From Gemmatimonadota bacterium (GTDB lineage: Bacteria; Latescibacterota; UBA2968), in the NCBI GenBank assembly GCA_002714465.1, contig PAXL01000010.1, forward strand, positions 1 through 30,438: DNA of 30,438 nt. Direction: 5' to 3'. Each line of letters starts with the position of its first letter. Position 1 is the first letter of the stretch. Both the position numbers and the translations under genes were made by a program. Below are positions 8,552 to 16,433 of this stretch, piece by piece. The notes beneath the pieces are model-generated. The model made no database searches. It had not been told where the DNA came from and was given only the letters and a program-made list of their open reading frames with translations.

Positions 8552-9433
8552 TCACGCGACTGTGAGGCTGGCGTCGGTTCGGTTCGATGCTGGTGTTGGC
8601 CGATCGCAGACACGATCGAAGGCCGCCCACGATCGATCCTTGAGCGCCTCGACTATGTGCAGGAAGAGCCCGTGTGCCTCGTACCCTGGCCAATCGTTAG
8701 GCAACAGATCGCTGGGTAGGTCCGGATCGCGAAACGGGAACATCCGGTACTCGTGCGTGATCACAGTGCGCCTGACCAGCACCTCTTCGTCGGACAACGT
8801 AGCCAGAGTCGCCTCAGTAGCAAGGGACTCGTAGCGGCGAAGAAACGACCGGTAGTCGTCGACAAGCTCACCAAGGTCCCAATGCTGGGCAGCAAACTCA
8901 CGATCGTCCTGCGAAAACGGCGTCCGGGCAGCGAAGCCCTGCAGGTGAACTCCCTCGACCAAAGTCTCTCGAAGTCCATCGGTCTCATCGCGAGCACCGA
9001 TCCACGTTGACGCAGCCAAAGGCACATACCCGCGCCACGCAAGCTCCCTACGTGTCCGTTCCCGTTCGACCGCCGTATTGGCATCGTGCTTTAGCAGCAG
9101 AATGTGCCACTCGCCACGCCACGCATCGCGGTTCCTATCGAAGATCCGACGACGACCCTGCTGTAGCAATGTCCAAGCCCTGTCGCTGAGTTCGTAATAC
9201 GAGTTGCGCCCATGTCGACGCGACGTGAACCAACCCTCGCGGCGCATACGCGACATCGTCACCCGTGTCGCATCCTCAGTCACCCCGAACCACGACAGGA
9301 TCGACGCCATGTCCCCGATCGCGACGGCGCCACCCTTGTATCGGATGTAACTCCCGAACACGTCGAAGACAATCGACCGCGTCTTTAACCGCACCACTGG
9401 AGCAGCAACTTCCGCCAATGAGGCGCTGCTCAC
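8552..9433 (-). CDS. PaaX-family transcriptional regulator
   Basis: A 293-aa protein with the PaaX layout: an N-terminal winged helix (about 18-90, including SIVFDVFGSYIRY and VTMSRMRREGWF), then the central and C-terminal PaaX domains (RGEWHILLLKHD near 105; HEYRMFPFRDPDLPSDLLP near 235). Known PaaX proteins repress phenylacetate genes and release DNA on binding phenylacetyl-CoA. Since this operon makes salicylyl-CoA, the inference is that this repressor senses that or another aryl-CoA. The start is GTG, overlapping the upstream hydrolase stop as GTGA. It lies inside the operon it probably controls, giving autoregulation. A candidate operator lies at 10421-10437. Confidence 0.87.
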   Translation of the reverse strand: MSSASLAEVAAPVVRLKTRSIVFDVFGSYIRYKGGAVAIGDMASILSWFGVTEDATRVTMSRMRREGWFTSRRHGRNSYYELSDRAWTLLQQGRRRIFDRNRDAWRGEWHILLLKHDANTAVERERTRRELAWRGYVPLAASTWIGARDETDGLRETLVEGVHLQGFAARTPFSQDDREFAAQHWDLGELVDDYRSFLRRYESLATEATLATLSDEEVLVRRTVITHEYRMFPFRDPDLPSDLLPNDWPGYEAHGLFLHIVEALKDRSWAAFDRVCDRPTPASNRTDASLTVA

Positions 9434-10377
9434 AAGTCCTCGCTGACGACAGGACTTCGCTGGTACCCAAGACCATCGATCTCAACGCGCATCGTTTCGC
9501 CAGCCACGAGGTAGCGGCCAGTGGCCATGCCTACACCTGCCGGGGTACCGGTCGAGATGATGTCACCTGGACGTAGAGTCGAGAATCGGCTCGCATACTC
9601 GATCTGATCGGCGATATCGAACACCATGTCCGAGGCGACACCGTCCTGTTTGAGCTCGTCGTCGACCCACAGACGCAGGGCGAGCGCGTAGGGGTCTGGG
9701 ACAACCGCAGCCGGAACTATCACGGGACCAATCGGGGTGAAGGTGTCATAACCCTTCTGCGCAAACCAATCCGAAGAGAAGAGGGGCCACTCCTCTCGCT
9801 GGACGTGGTCTCGGGCGGACACATCGTTGCAAATCGTGTAGCCGGCCACGTAGTCCATAGCCGAATCGGCCGAGATGCGATGGCCGGTCCTGCCAATTAC
9901 CACTCCAAGCTCTACCTCCCAGTCGACCATCAACGCGTCAGACGGCGACAAGATCGGATCGGTCGGGCCCACCACACTGCGGTTCGGTTTGAGGAACATG
10001 TACGGGTCGGTGGCTCCGGATCCCACCTTGGTCCCGACCCAATCGGAGTTCTCGGCCTCAATAGTGTGCTCCGCGTAATTGGCTGCAGCGAAGAGGAGCA
10101 AAGCGTCGGGAACCACAGGGGCGTCGAGGGTGACATCGCTGAGTGAGCCGAGCGAGGGGATGCGTTCACGGTCGGCCCTGACCAGATCCCTGATTGCAAG
10201 GAGCCGATCACTCCAGCGTTCCCAATCGAGGAGCACATCACCTAGCAACTCCGGTGCAGGCGCATCGGTCGGGCCAAGAAATATGAGGATTGTGGCGAGG
10301 TCAAAGACCTGATCATCCACTACTGCGACAAGCCCTGACTGCGGGTTACGGGCCCGACCTATTCCGATCTCGATCAT
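9430..10377 (-). CDS. second FAH-family hydrolase (acylpyruvate hydrolase-like)
   Basis: A 315-aa FAH-fold protein, distinct from the one at 6623. Metal-binding Glu154 and Glu156 (VDWEVELGVVIG) and Asp185 (ICNDVSARD) are present, as are LKPNRSVVGP and STGTPAGVGMA. Likely reaction: hydrolysis of an acylpyruvate, or isomerisation/decarboxylation of a 2-oxo diacid. The substrate is not evident. It is the first gene of the minus-strand operon, with GGGGAAAG 6 nt before its ATG. It faces the importer/dioxygenase operon across a shared promoter region. One FAH enzyme suffices for the gentisate route, so this one may serve the ring-cleavage product of the class III dioxygenase at 13479. Confidence 0.8.
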   Translation of the reverse strand: MIEIGIGRARNPQSGLVAVVDDQVFDLATILIFLGPTDAPAPELLGDVLLDWERWSDRLLAIRDLVRADRERIPSLGSLSDVTLDAPVVPDALLLFAAANYAEHTIEAENSDWVGTKVGSGATDPYMFLKPNRSVVGPTDPILSPSDALMVDWEVELGVVIGRTGHRISADSAMDYVAGYTICNDVSARDHVQREEWPLFSSDWFAQKGYDTFTPIGPVIVPAAVVPDPYALALRLWVDDELKQDGVASDMVFDIADQIEYASRFSTLRPGDIISTGTPAGVGMATGRYLVAGETMRVEIDGLGYQRSPVVSEDL

Positions 10378-10655
10378 ATTCTTTCCCCGATGGGTCGAGT
10401 ACCGAATTTCAAACTAACAGAACCAACACGGCTGGTTAAATTGTGTTATATGACTACTGGCCTTGATGGCACCCAACACCACAGACGTCGACCCGGACCA
10501 CCACACTGCCACCGCTGTCGAGTCCGGGTTTCTCTGGAGCTCCCAGGTAAGCCGATTCCCCGGAAATAACGCCGGCAGATCTTCGACTGTGACTGCAGAC
10601 TCGGTGCCTAACAGTCTATTTGCATGCCTCCGTGCAATGTTAGAGAATCGCATTC
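10378..10655. promoter_or_regulatory. divergent promoter region with long leader
   Basis: A 278-bp gap between two divergent operons. The AT-rich part at 10400-10455 probably holds both promoters. TTATAT (10446-10451) reads as a weak -10 on either strand, without a convincing -35. The rest (about 10460-10655) would be leader of the plus-strand operon. It carries an 8-bp inverted repeat, ACCCGGAC (10491-10498) with GTCCGGGT (10522-10529). No known riboswitch was recognised. Confidence 0.45.
10421..10437. promoter_or_regulatory. candidate operator, inverted repeat
   Basis: AACCAACACGGCTGGTT has perfect 5-bp arms (AACCA/TGGTT) around a 7-bp centre. It lies 44 bp upstream of the FAH-family gene start, within the AT-rich divergent promoter region. 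It is a plausible site for the PaaX-type repressor encoded in the operon. It does not match the E. coli PaaX consensus as I remember it, so the assignment is inference. Confidence 0.35.
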
Positions 10656-11447
10656 GTGGGGAAATCACGGCCATTGGAGGACCTACGCCCTAGGACCTCC
10701 GGCCAAACCGACTGTGTCATTGCCAATAACGTCAGCAAGAGCTTTGGCTCCGTGGTTGCAGTCGACCAAGTGTCGTTCGCTATCCCCAACGGCTACTTCA
10801 GCGCCTTACTCGGTCCCAGTGGCTGCGGTAAGTCGACCCTTCTGCGCATGGTTGCCGGCCTCATCCCATTCGAAGGCTCCCTCACACTCCACGAACAGCC
10901 GGTCGAAGGGCCCCGCCCCGAGGTCGGCATGATGTTCCAGACACCAACCCTGCTGCCCTGGCGTTCCGCCTTGGAGAACGTCCTTCTTCCCGCTGTAATC
11001 CGGGGTCGGGACGAGGATGACAGGGAGAGGGCCCTGCACTATCTCCACCTGGTGGGGCTGAAGGATCGCGAGTTCGCGTACCCAAAGCACCTGTCGGGTG
11101 GGATGCAACAGCGGGTCTCACTAGCCCGCCTACTTATGACCGGCGCCGATGTGCTGCTACTCGACGAGCCTTTCGGTGCCCTCGACGAGTTCACCCGCGA
11201 GCGCCTGAACATCGAGTTGCTCCGCATCCACGCCGAGGTCGAGGCGACCACTATGTTCGTCACTCACAGCATCAGCGAAGCCGTCTTCCTCGCTGACGAG
11301 ATACTCGTAATGACGCCGGGCCCCGGGCGCCTCGCAGGTGTGGTTAAGGCACCCTTCGACCGCCCACGGGACATCGATCTCATGCGCACTCCTGAATTCA
11401 CCGACACTGTCTTCGCTGTCCGCGAGATGCTGGGAGCGACGATATGA
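10656..11447 (+). CDS. ABC importer ATPase, NitT/TauT (SsuB/TauB) type
   Basis: A 263-aa cytoplasmic ATPase energising the importer formed with the next two genes. Seen: Walker A GPSGCGKST (53-61), Q-loop MMFQTPTLLPWR, signature LSGGMQQRVSLAR, Walker B VLLLDEPFGALD and H-loop MFVTHSISEAVFLAD. The family (SsuB, TauB, ThiZ) imports sulfonates, nitrate, pyrimidine precursors and aromatic acids, so sequence alone does not fix the substrate. The start is unsure: GTG at 10656 has no good ribosome binding site, while TTG at 10674 has GGGGAAA about 9 nt upstream. It overlaps the permease gene by 4 nt (ATGA) and is the first gene of the plus-strand operon. Confidence 0.9.
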   Translation: MGKSRPLEDLRPRTSGQTDCVIANNVSKSFGSVVAVDQVSFAIPNGYFSALLGPSGCGKSTLLRMVAGLIPFEGSLTLHEQPVEGPRPEVGMMFQTPTLLPWRSALENVLLPAVIRGRDEDDRERALHYLHLVGLKDREFAYPKHLSGGMQQRVSLARLLMTGADVLLLDEPFGALDEFTRERLNIELLRIHAEVEATTMFVTHSISEAVFLADEILVMTPGPGRLAGVVKAPFDRPRDIDLMRTPEFTDTVFAVREMLGATI

Positions 11448-12322
11448 CAGACCCAATCGCCACTTTGGAAATCGAATCTGGCGCGTCAACCAGGCGATGG
11501 CCAATTCGCGTCGTCGTGCATCTGCTCACGTTCGCAGCGGTGCTCGCCGTGTGGGTCGTAGCTTCCAACCAGGGGTGGGTCAGCGAGCGGATCCTTCCAC
11601 CGCCCGCTGAGGTTTTGGAGTCATGGTGGAACCTAGCGAGCAAAGGAATACTCGCAGACCATCTCGGCGTGACGCTCTGGGAGGTATTTGCAGGCTTCGT
11701 CATCGGCGCGGCAGGCGGCTTCATAATCGCCGTTGTCGCCTCGTTCTGGGCCGACTTCCGCTCTGTTGTGTGGCCCTACATGGTTGCCCTACAAGTGACA
11801 CCGCGTGTGGCGATTGCTCCGCTTCTATTCATCTGGCTCGGATTCGGCGCACTTCCGAAGATAGTTCTCGCCGCGACGATCTGCTTCTTTCCGGTGCTGA
11901 TCAACAGCCTGACAGGTTTGATGCTGGTGGATGAGGAGGCCGACCAGCTCTTCCGGTCGCTGGGCGCGACTCGTTCCCAACGATTCTTTCGTCTCGCACT
12001 GCCGGGCGCACTCCCAGTAATCTTCGCCGGGCTCAAGACTTCGATCTCCCTCGCACTGATCGGCGCCATCGTCGGTGAGTTCGTTTCGGCCCAGGAAGGA
12101 CTCGGCCTACTGATCCAGCGATTCTCCTTCCAGCTCAACACTTCCGCTGCGTATGCCGTGCTCCTGACCCTCACCGTTATCGGACTCGTTCTCTACGGAC
12201 TCATGGAACTGGCCGACCGGTGGATCGTCTACTGGAACCGTGACGACCGACTACACCACCGCACCGAACATGCCGCTTCGAAGCACGCAGCGGCGCTCAT
12301 CCGAATCTCTAAGAACCAATAG
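11444..12322 (+). CDS. ABC importer permease, SsuC/TauC type
   Basis: A 292-aa inner-membrane protein with about six hydrophobic segments (near 28-45, 83-103, 115-140, 145-165, 203-222, 240-262). The coupling loop is the EAA-like stretch EADQLFRSLGATRSQRFFRLALPGALP near 165-190, normal for BPD_transp_1 permeases. ILPPPAEVLESW at the front of the first periplasmic part is also typical of the SsuC group. A hydrophilic, His- and Lys-rich tail of about 35 residues is longer than usual. The ATG overlaps the ATPase stop. It works with the ATPase and the lipoprotein that follows. Confidence 0.9.
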   Translation: MTDPIATLEIESGASTRRWPIRVVVHLLTFAAVLAVWVVASNQGWVSERILPPPAEVLESWWNLASKGILADHLGVTLWEVFAGFVIGAAGGFIIAVVASFWADFRSVVWPYMVALQVTPRVAIAPLLFIWLGFGALPKIVLAATICFFPVLINSLTGLMLVDEEADQLFRSLGATRSQRFFRLALPGALPVIFAGLKTSISLALIGAIVGEFVSAQEGLGLLIQRFSFQLNTSAAYAVLLTLTVIGLVLYGLMELADRWIVYWNRDDRLHHRTEHAASKHAAALIRISKNQ

Positions 12323-12341
12323 GAAAGGACAACCAAGCACC

Positions 12342-13382
12342 ATGACCAGAAAGTTTCTAGCGCTCCTAATAGCGGTAGCCATGTTGGCTGCCGCGTGCGG
12401 CAGTGACGACGAATCGGCCACGGCCGACTGCGGAACAATTGACTTCCTGCAGCCGATTCCCGAGTCGATCATATTTTGGCCCCTTCTCGTTTCAAACGAG
12501 CTCGGCTACTTCGCCGATGAGGGCATCGAGGTGAACCTGCTACCAGGCGGTGATCTCCCCGAGACCGCTTTCGTCGATAACGGCACGGCCGATATCGCCT
12601 CCGCTGGCGGCCCCGAGGTGTTACAAGCGATGGACGCCGGGGCCGATCTCGTCGTCGTCTACGACTACTGGAATATCGCTGCCGAAGGACTCGTGACCTT
12701 GGCCGGTGCAGGCCTATCCGTGCAAGACCTAGTTGGCGGAACCATTGGTCTCGTGACCGACAGTGACCTCGCCACGGTAACGATCATCTTCGACCAACTC
12801 GGCTTGGACCCATCTTCGGTCGATACCGTCGTACTGGGCGAGAGCCCGGCGATTCTCGCCGAATCTCTCGAGAGCGGAACTGTCCACGCTGTCGCTGGAG
12901 CGATCATGGACTTCATTGGGATGGGAGCTGCGGGCATCGATCTGGTCGACATCGCTCCCGACAGCTTCAGGGCCTCTCCGACGGCCTCCTTCATCGTCAC
13001 GCCCGAGACTCTCGACAACAACAGCGACTGCATCGAAGGCTTCCTGCGTGCATGGGCGAAGGGCACCTACGCTGGCCTGCACAACGGTGATAACACCATG
13101 GCCATCGGTCGAGCCGCTGTGCCTGAGGAGTGGGAGGACGAGGCAGTTGGCGTAGCTTCCTACGAGGTGTCCGTTGCTCCTCAGGAGTCCGTCGGCGGCA
13201 AAGATTTCGGTGTCGTCCAGACAGATGTCTGGCAGACCGTCGCCAACCAGTTGATTGCAGCTGGCGAGCTCGATATGGCCGAGATTGATGTCGACGACTT
13301 CATCGATCAGAGCCTGGTCGATGGCGCCAACAGTTGGGACCGCAGCAAGGTCCAGGTGGATATCGACGGCTACGGCTCCTAA
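12342..13382 (+). CDS. substrate-binding lipoprotein (NMT1/THI5-like)
   Basis: A 346-aa periplasmic-binding-fold lipoprotein of the NitT/TauT importer. The signal peptide and lipobox MLAAAC|G place the lipid-anchored Cys at residue 19. The mature part has features of the NMT1/THI5 and SsuA group: LLVSNELGYFADEGIEV near 47-63, then the FVDNGTADIASAG ligand-loop region. The start at 12342 is chosen for AGGAAAGGA upstream and because it gives a correct signal peptide; an in-frame ATG at 12240 would bury the signal in a 34-residue leader inside the permease gene. The ligand is unknown; the genes that follow point to an aromatic compound. A strong hairpin follows the stop codon. Confidence 0.9.
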   Translation: MTRKFLALLIAVAMLAAACGSDDESATADCGTIDFLQPIPESIIFWPLLVSNELGYFADEGIEVNLLPGGDLPETAFVDNGTADIASAGGPEVLQAMDAGADLVVVYDYWNIAAEGLVTLAGAGLSVQDLVGGTIGLVTDSDLATVTIIFDQLGLDPSSVDTVVLGESPAILAESLESGTVHAVAGAIMDFIGMGAAGIDLVDIAPDSFRASPTASFIVTPETLDNNSDCIEGFLRAWAKGTYAGLHNGDNTMAIGRAAVPEEWEDEAVGVASYEVSVAPQESVGGKDFGVVQTDVWQTVANQLIAAGELDMAEIDVDDFIDQSLVDGANSWDRSKVQVDIDGYGS

Positions 13383-13403
13383 CGACTTTCACTGAACGAT
13401 GAT

Positions 13404-13437
13404 TGGGGTGGGGTCGCCGGGAGGTGGCCCCACCCCA
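13404..13437 (+). terminator. intercistronic hairpin (partial terminator or stabiliser)
   Basis: A perfect 10-bp GC-rich stem, TGGGGTGGGG (13404-13413) with CCCCACCCCA (13428-13437), closes a 14-nt loop. There is no T run. It lies between the binding-protein gene and the dioxygenase gene of the same direction. Such hairpins often protect the abundant binding-protein mRNA or reduce read-through into downstream enzymes. Confidence 0.6.
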
Positions 13438-13478
13438 CCAGTTCGACAACCGAGACCAAATCACCGGTGGAGAAGGAC

Positions 13479-14552
13479 ATGGGAGAGATCCTCGGAATCG
13501 GAACCACGCACTACCCAGGGTTGACCGCGACTGACGAAGGGATGTGTTCCCTATGGCAGACGATCATCAACGCCCCTCTCGTCGACGACGACTGGCAGGA
13601 CGAGGCGAACTGGCCCGAGGGTATGGCGGAAGAGATTGGCGACGATAAGGGTGTCGCATCCGCAGCTCTCTACCGAGAGCGTATGTGGACCAACTTTCGT
13701 AAACAGCGCGAGATCATCGATGACTTCGCCCCGGACTTCATTGTGGTGATCGCCGACGACCAGTACGAGAATTTCAAAGAAGACATCATTCCGCCCTTCT
13801 GCGTATTCGGCCTCGACGACGAGTTTGACCAGCAAGTGTGGAGTACCGGTCCGTTGTCGAAGATCGGAAACTACTGGGGCGAGCCCAATGACCACGAGGT
13901 TCGGCTTAGGGGCCACCGCGAGGGAGCCAAATTCATCACCGCCGGGCTACTTGAGCGCAACATCGCCATGCCCTACGCGTACAAGATGCTGCACTCCCCC
14001 ACGCTGGCGCACGGCTTCAACTACACAGCGCTGTTCCTTGATGTCGATCGACAAGGATTCGACCATCCGATAGTCCCGCTCCATGTCAACTGCTACGGCA
14101 AAATGGTCATCAAGGCCGATGGCGCGTTCTCTCACCTGTTTAAGCCGTTAGACGATGGCAGCGAACTTCCCGACCCTCCCGGGCCAAATCCCGGGATGTG
14201 CCATGAGGTGGGAGCACGGCTCGCTGAGGTCCTGAGTGAGAGTCCTTACCGTTCGGTCGTCATGGCTTCATCGAGTTGGTCCCACTGCTTCCTCTCACCC
14301 AACTCGGGCTACGTCGTACCCGACTACGAGGCCGACCGGGCGATGTTGAAGGCACTGCGGTCAGGTGACTACGACTACTGGAGGAATCGTACAACTGCCG
14401 AAGTGGAGGCTTCTGGGCACCACGAGTTGCTCAACTGGCACGTCCTGATCGGGGCGATGGACCAACTCGATCGCTCTGCCGAGATCCTGGACTACGTCGA
14501 GACATTCATCTTCCAATCCAACAAGTGCTTCGCGCTCTTTCCGTCTGAATGA
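13479..14552 (+). CDS. class III extradiol ring-cleavage dioxygenase (LigB-like)
   Basis: A 357-aa protein resembling the LigB superfamily, whose Fe(II) enzymes open catechols, gallate-type rings or 2-aminophenol next to the hydroxyl. Seen: the N-terminal iron-ligand His11 in GIGTTHYPG, FIVVIADDQYENF (88-99), SPTLAHGF (His178), VPLHVNCYG (His202) and SSWSHCFLSPNSG further on. No separate LigA-type small subunit is encoded nearby. The ATG at 13479 is preceded by GGAGAAGG; a GTG at 13467 is less likely. It follows the importer genes and overlaps the nitroreductase gene by 4 nt. This suggests that the imported compound, or its reduced product, is the ring substrate. The exact substrate cannot be read from the sequence. 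Confidence 0.76.
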   Translation: MGEILGIGTTHYPGLTATDEGMCSLWQTIINAPLVDDDWQDEANWPEGMAEEIGDDKGVASAALYRERMWTNFRKQREIIDDFAPDFIVVIADDQYENFKEDIIPPFCVFGLDDEFDQQVWSTGPLSKIGNYWGEPNDHEVRLRGHREGAKFITAGLLERNIAMPYAYKMLHSPTLAHGFNYTALFLDVDRQGFDHPIVPLHVNCYGKMVIKADGAFSHLFKPLDDGSELPDPPGPNPGMCHEVGARLAEVLSESPYRSVVMASSSWSHCFLSPNSGYVVPDYEADRAMLKALRSGDYDYWRNRTTAEVEASGHHELLNWHVLIGAMDQLDRSAEILDYVETFIFQSNKCFALFPSE

Positions 14553-15256
14553 GCTCTGTCAGCAGTGGACCGGACAGCGGCGAACAATCCCGCTGGCTCG
14601 GTGATCTGCTGCGCGGTCGCCACTCCGTCCGGAGTTTCCTACCCGATCCCGTGCCGGAGGCCGTCATCACCGACGTCTTCGACATGGCCCGATGGGCGCC
14701 ATCGAACAACAACTCCCAACCGTGGCACGTTGCCGTGGTGTCAGGCGCAGCCCGAGACACGCTCGAAAACCAGCTCCTTGCGCTGGTGGATGCCGGCGAA
14801 CAACCAGCGCCTGCGTTCTTGCCATCGGCTGCCGGATTCGGCCCCGAGCACCAAGCCCGCGCTAAACAGAATGGCGAGGATCTCGGCACGCTGATGGGCA
14901 TTGACCCCGCTGACGGTGAGGCGCGAGCTCGACTCGTGCGACGCAACTGGGGCTTCTACGGCGCGCCGCACGTCGCTTTCTACTCGCTGCCTCTATCCAT
15001 GAGCGTCGCGAATGGCGTTGACCTCGGCCTGTTCGTCCATGCGGTGGTCATGCAACTCACATCGCGGGGCATCGGGGTCTGCCTTCAGGGCTCGCTCGCC
15101 GCACACCCCGGACCCGTGCATGAGATCACCGAGATTCCTGAGGGCCACGGGATCGTGTGCGGTATGTCGTTCGGTTATCCCGACCCTGAGGCACGTATCA
15201 ACCGGCATCGCACCGACCGCGAACCACTCGAGGGCGTCGTCAGATTCCACTGCTGA
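14549..15256 (+). CDS. nitroreductase-family FMN oxidoreductase
   Basis: A 235-aa protein of the nitroreductase fold. FMN-contact signatures are seen: RGRHSVRSF (22-30) with the R-x-S-x-R pattern, and the SNNNSQPWH stretch at 52-60. The C-terminal half has LFVHAVVMQLTSRGIGVCLQGS. The family reduces nitroaromatics, quinones or enones with NAD(P)H, and some members dehalogenate or oxidise instead. The ATG overlaps the dioxygenase stop (ATGA), so the two are made together. A pathway in which a nitroaromatic is reduced and then opened by the dioxygenase is possible but inferred. It is the last gene of the plus operon, 16 bp from a convergent gene; the palindrome CGAACGTTCG lies in the gap. Confidence 0.85.
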   Translation: MSSVSSGPDSGEQSRWLGDLLRGRHSVRSFLPDPVPEAVITDVFDMARWAPSNNNSQPWHVAVVSGAARDTLENQLLALVDAGEQPAPAFLPSAAGFGPEHQARAKQNGEDLGTLMGIDPADGEARARLVRRNWGFYGAPHVAFYSLPLSMSVANGVDLGLFVHAVVMQLTSRGIGVCLQGSLAAHPGPVHEITEIPEGHGIVCGMSFGYPDPEARINRHRTDREPLEGVVRFHC

Positions 15257-15272
15257 CGACGAACGTTCGCGA

Positions 15273-16334
15273 TCAACTAACTCGCGCAGTAATAGCGGGC
15301 ACCGGCACGGATAATCGCTCAGCCGCCACCAACAACTCCTCCCACAGCGCCGCGGTGAGGGTGATGCCTTCGCGTGCCGTTCGCTTCATCACTCGGTCGC
15401 CACGTTCACCGGGCATCAAGATCTCGTCAAAGCCATCCGCCAACGGCTCGGCGGCGAGTTCACGAGCGAGCCGATCGACCTCCGCCTGGAAGTCGTCGGC
15501 GAATGGAAATGCCCCAGGGTCAAGCGCAGCCGCAACGGCGTTCACCACATAGTCCGTGCGCCGTGAATGATCCTCGTAGGCGCTGGCCAAAAGGGGATAC
15601 CCACTCATCAAACTAGCCAAGCACTCGATCATTAGTCCGAGACCGGCCCCCTTTGGCCCGGCGATGGGGAGCGGCGTCACGGCACGATTTGGATCGGTCG
15701 TGAGATGACCATTTTCATCGACAGCGGTTCCTTCGGGAAGGGCGGTACCTGTCTGACGAGCCGCCCAGATAGCCCCTATCGACACCGCAGCGCTCGCCAT
15801 GTCGAGCACCAACGGTTCGCTGTTGGCCCTCGGCGCTGCGATAGCCAGCGGAGCTGTCCCCAGCGCCATATCACGTGTCCCGTGATAGGCCATCAGCGGT
15901 CGAGACGAACATGTAGCGATTCCGATCATGCCGGCTTGTGCCGCCTGTCGAACATAGAAGCCCATCGGGCCTGTATGTGTCGTCTGGCGGACATTGACCC
16001 AACCGATGCCGTGCACCCGCGCTCTCTCGATCGCTGTGTCCATGGCCATGCGCATCGTGTGAAGTCCTGGCGCACGGTCGGCTTCGAGAAGCACCATCGC
16101 TCCCTTTTCGGCAATGATGTGGATGTCAGCATTGGGATTTCGAAGGCCGCCCTCCATCCACGTCAAATACGGCGGGATTCGCAGCACGCCATGTGACGAG
16201 AGGCCGCGCATGTCTGCCCAGACCAGAACCTCTGCCTCTGAAAGCGCCCAGTCCTCAGGCAGACCGGCCGCAACAAAGATTTCGTAGGCGAACCGCTGTA
16301 GAACGTCAGCTGGCAAACGGACGGCTTCACTCAT
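15273..16334 (-). CDS. Ldh family (malate/L-lactate dehydrogenase type 2) oxidoreductase
   Basis: A 353-aa NAD(P)-dependent 2-hydroxyacid dehydrogenase of the LDH2/AllD/ComC family. Seen: GLSSHGVLRI (45-52, conserved His48), RQTTHTGPMGFYVRQAA (His120) and the GPKGAGLGLMIECLASLMSG cofactor-site segment. Family members act on malate, sulfolactate, ureidoglycolate or 2,3-diketogulonate, so the substrate is open. In the TTHTGPMGFY segment, Thr-Gly-Pro replaces the Phe-Gly-Ala common after the His in malate and sulfolactate members, suggesting a different substrate. GAGGGG upstream supports the ATG at 16334. It is a single-gene unit, convergent with the nitroreductase gene and divergent from the hydrolase gene across 99 bp. 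Confidence 0.87.
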   Translation of the reverse strand: MSEAVRLPADVLQRFAYEIFVAAGLPEDWALSEAEVLVWADMRGLSSHGVLRIPPYLTWMEGGLRNPNADIHIIAEKGAMVLLEADRAPGLHTMRMAMDTAIERARVHGIGWVNVRQTTHTGPMGFYVRQAAQAGMIGIATCSSRPLMAYHGTRDMALGTAPLAIAAPRANSEPLVLDMASAAVSIGAIWAARQTGTALPEGTAVDENGHLTTDPNRAVTPLPIAGPKGAGLGLMIECLASLMSGYPLLASAYEDHSRRTDYVVNAVAAALDPGAFPFADDFQAEVDRLARELAAEPLADGFDEILMPGERGDRVMKRTAREGITLTAALWEELLVAAERLSVPVPAITARVS

Positions 16335-16433
16335 CGATGCCCCTCGTCCGCAGTCGCTGTTCTTCCCGTACGGTAACCCTTTGCTTCAGTCGACTACATA
16401 ACCCCGCCACAGGCGTCGAGGAGAAGTCACTCC
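16335..16433. promoter_or_regulatory. divergent promoter gap
   Basis: These 99 bp separate the dehydrogenase gene (minus) from the hydrolase gene (plus). Ribosome binding sites are clear on both sides: GAGGGGC before 16334 on the minus strand and GAGGAGAAG before 16434 on the plus strand. I could not place -10 and -35 elements with confidence. Confidence 0.4.

Noticed and set aside
10378..10655. TPP or other riboswitch ahead of the NMT1/THI5-like importer
   Set aside because: The importer family can be thiamine-related, but I found no TPP core (CUGAGA plus a matching downstream box) and no other known aptamer pattern.
10414..10674. 86-aa minus-strand open frame in the divergent promoter region
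   Set aside because: No motif or ribosome binding site; it spans the promoter region and the start of the importer ATPase gene.
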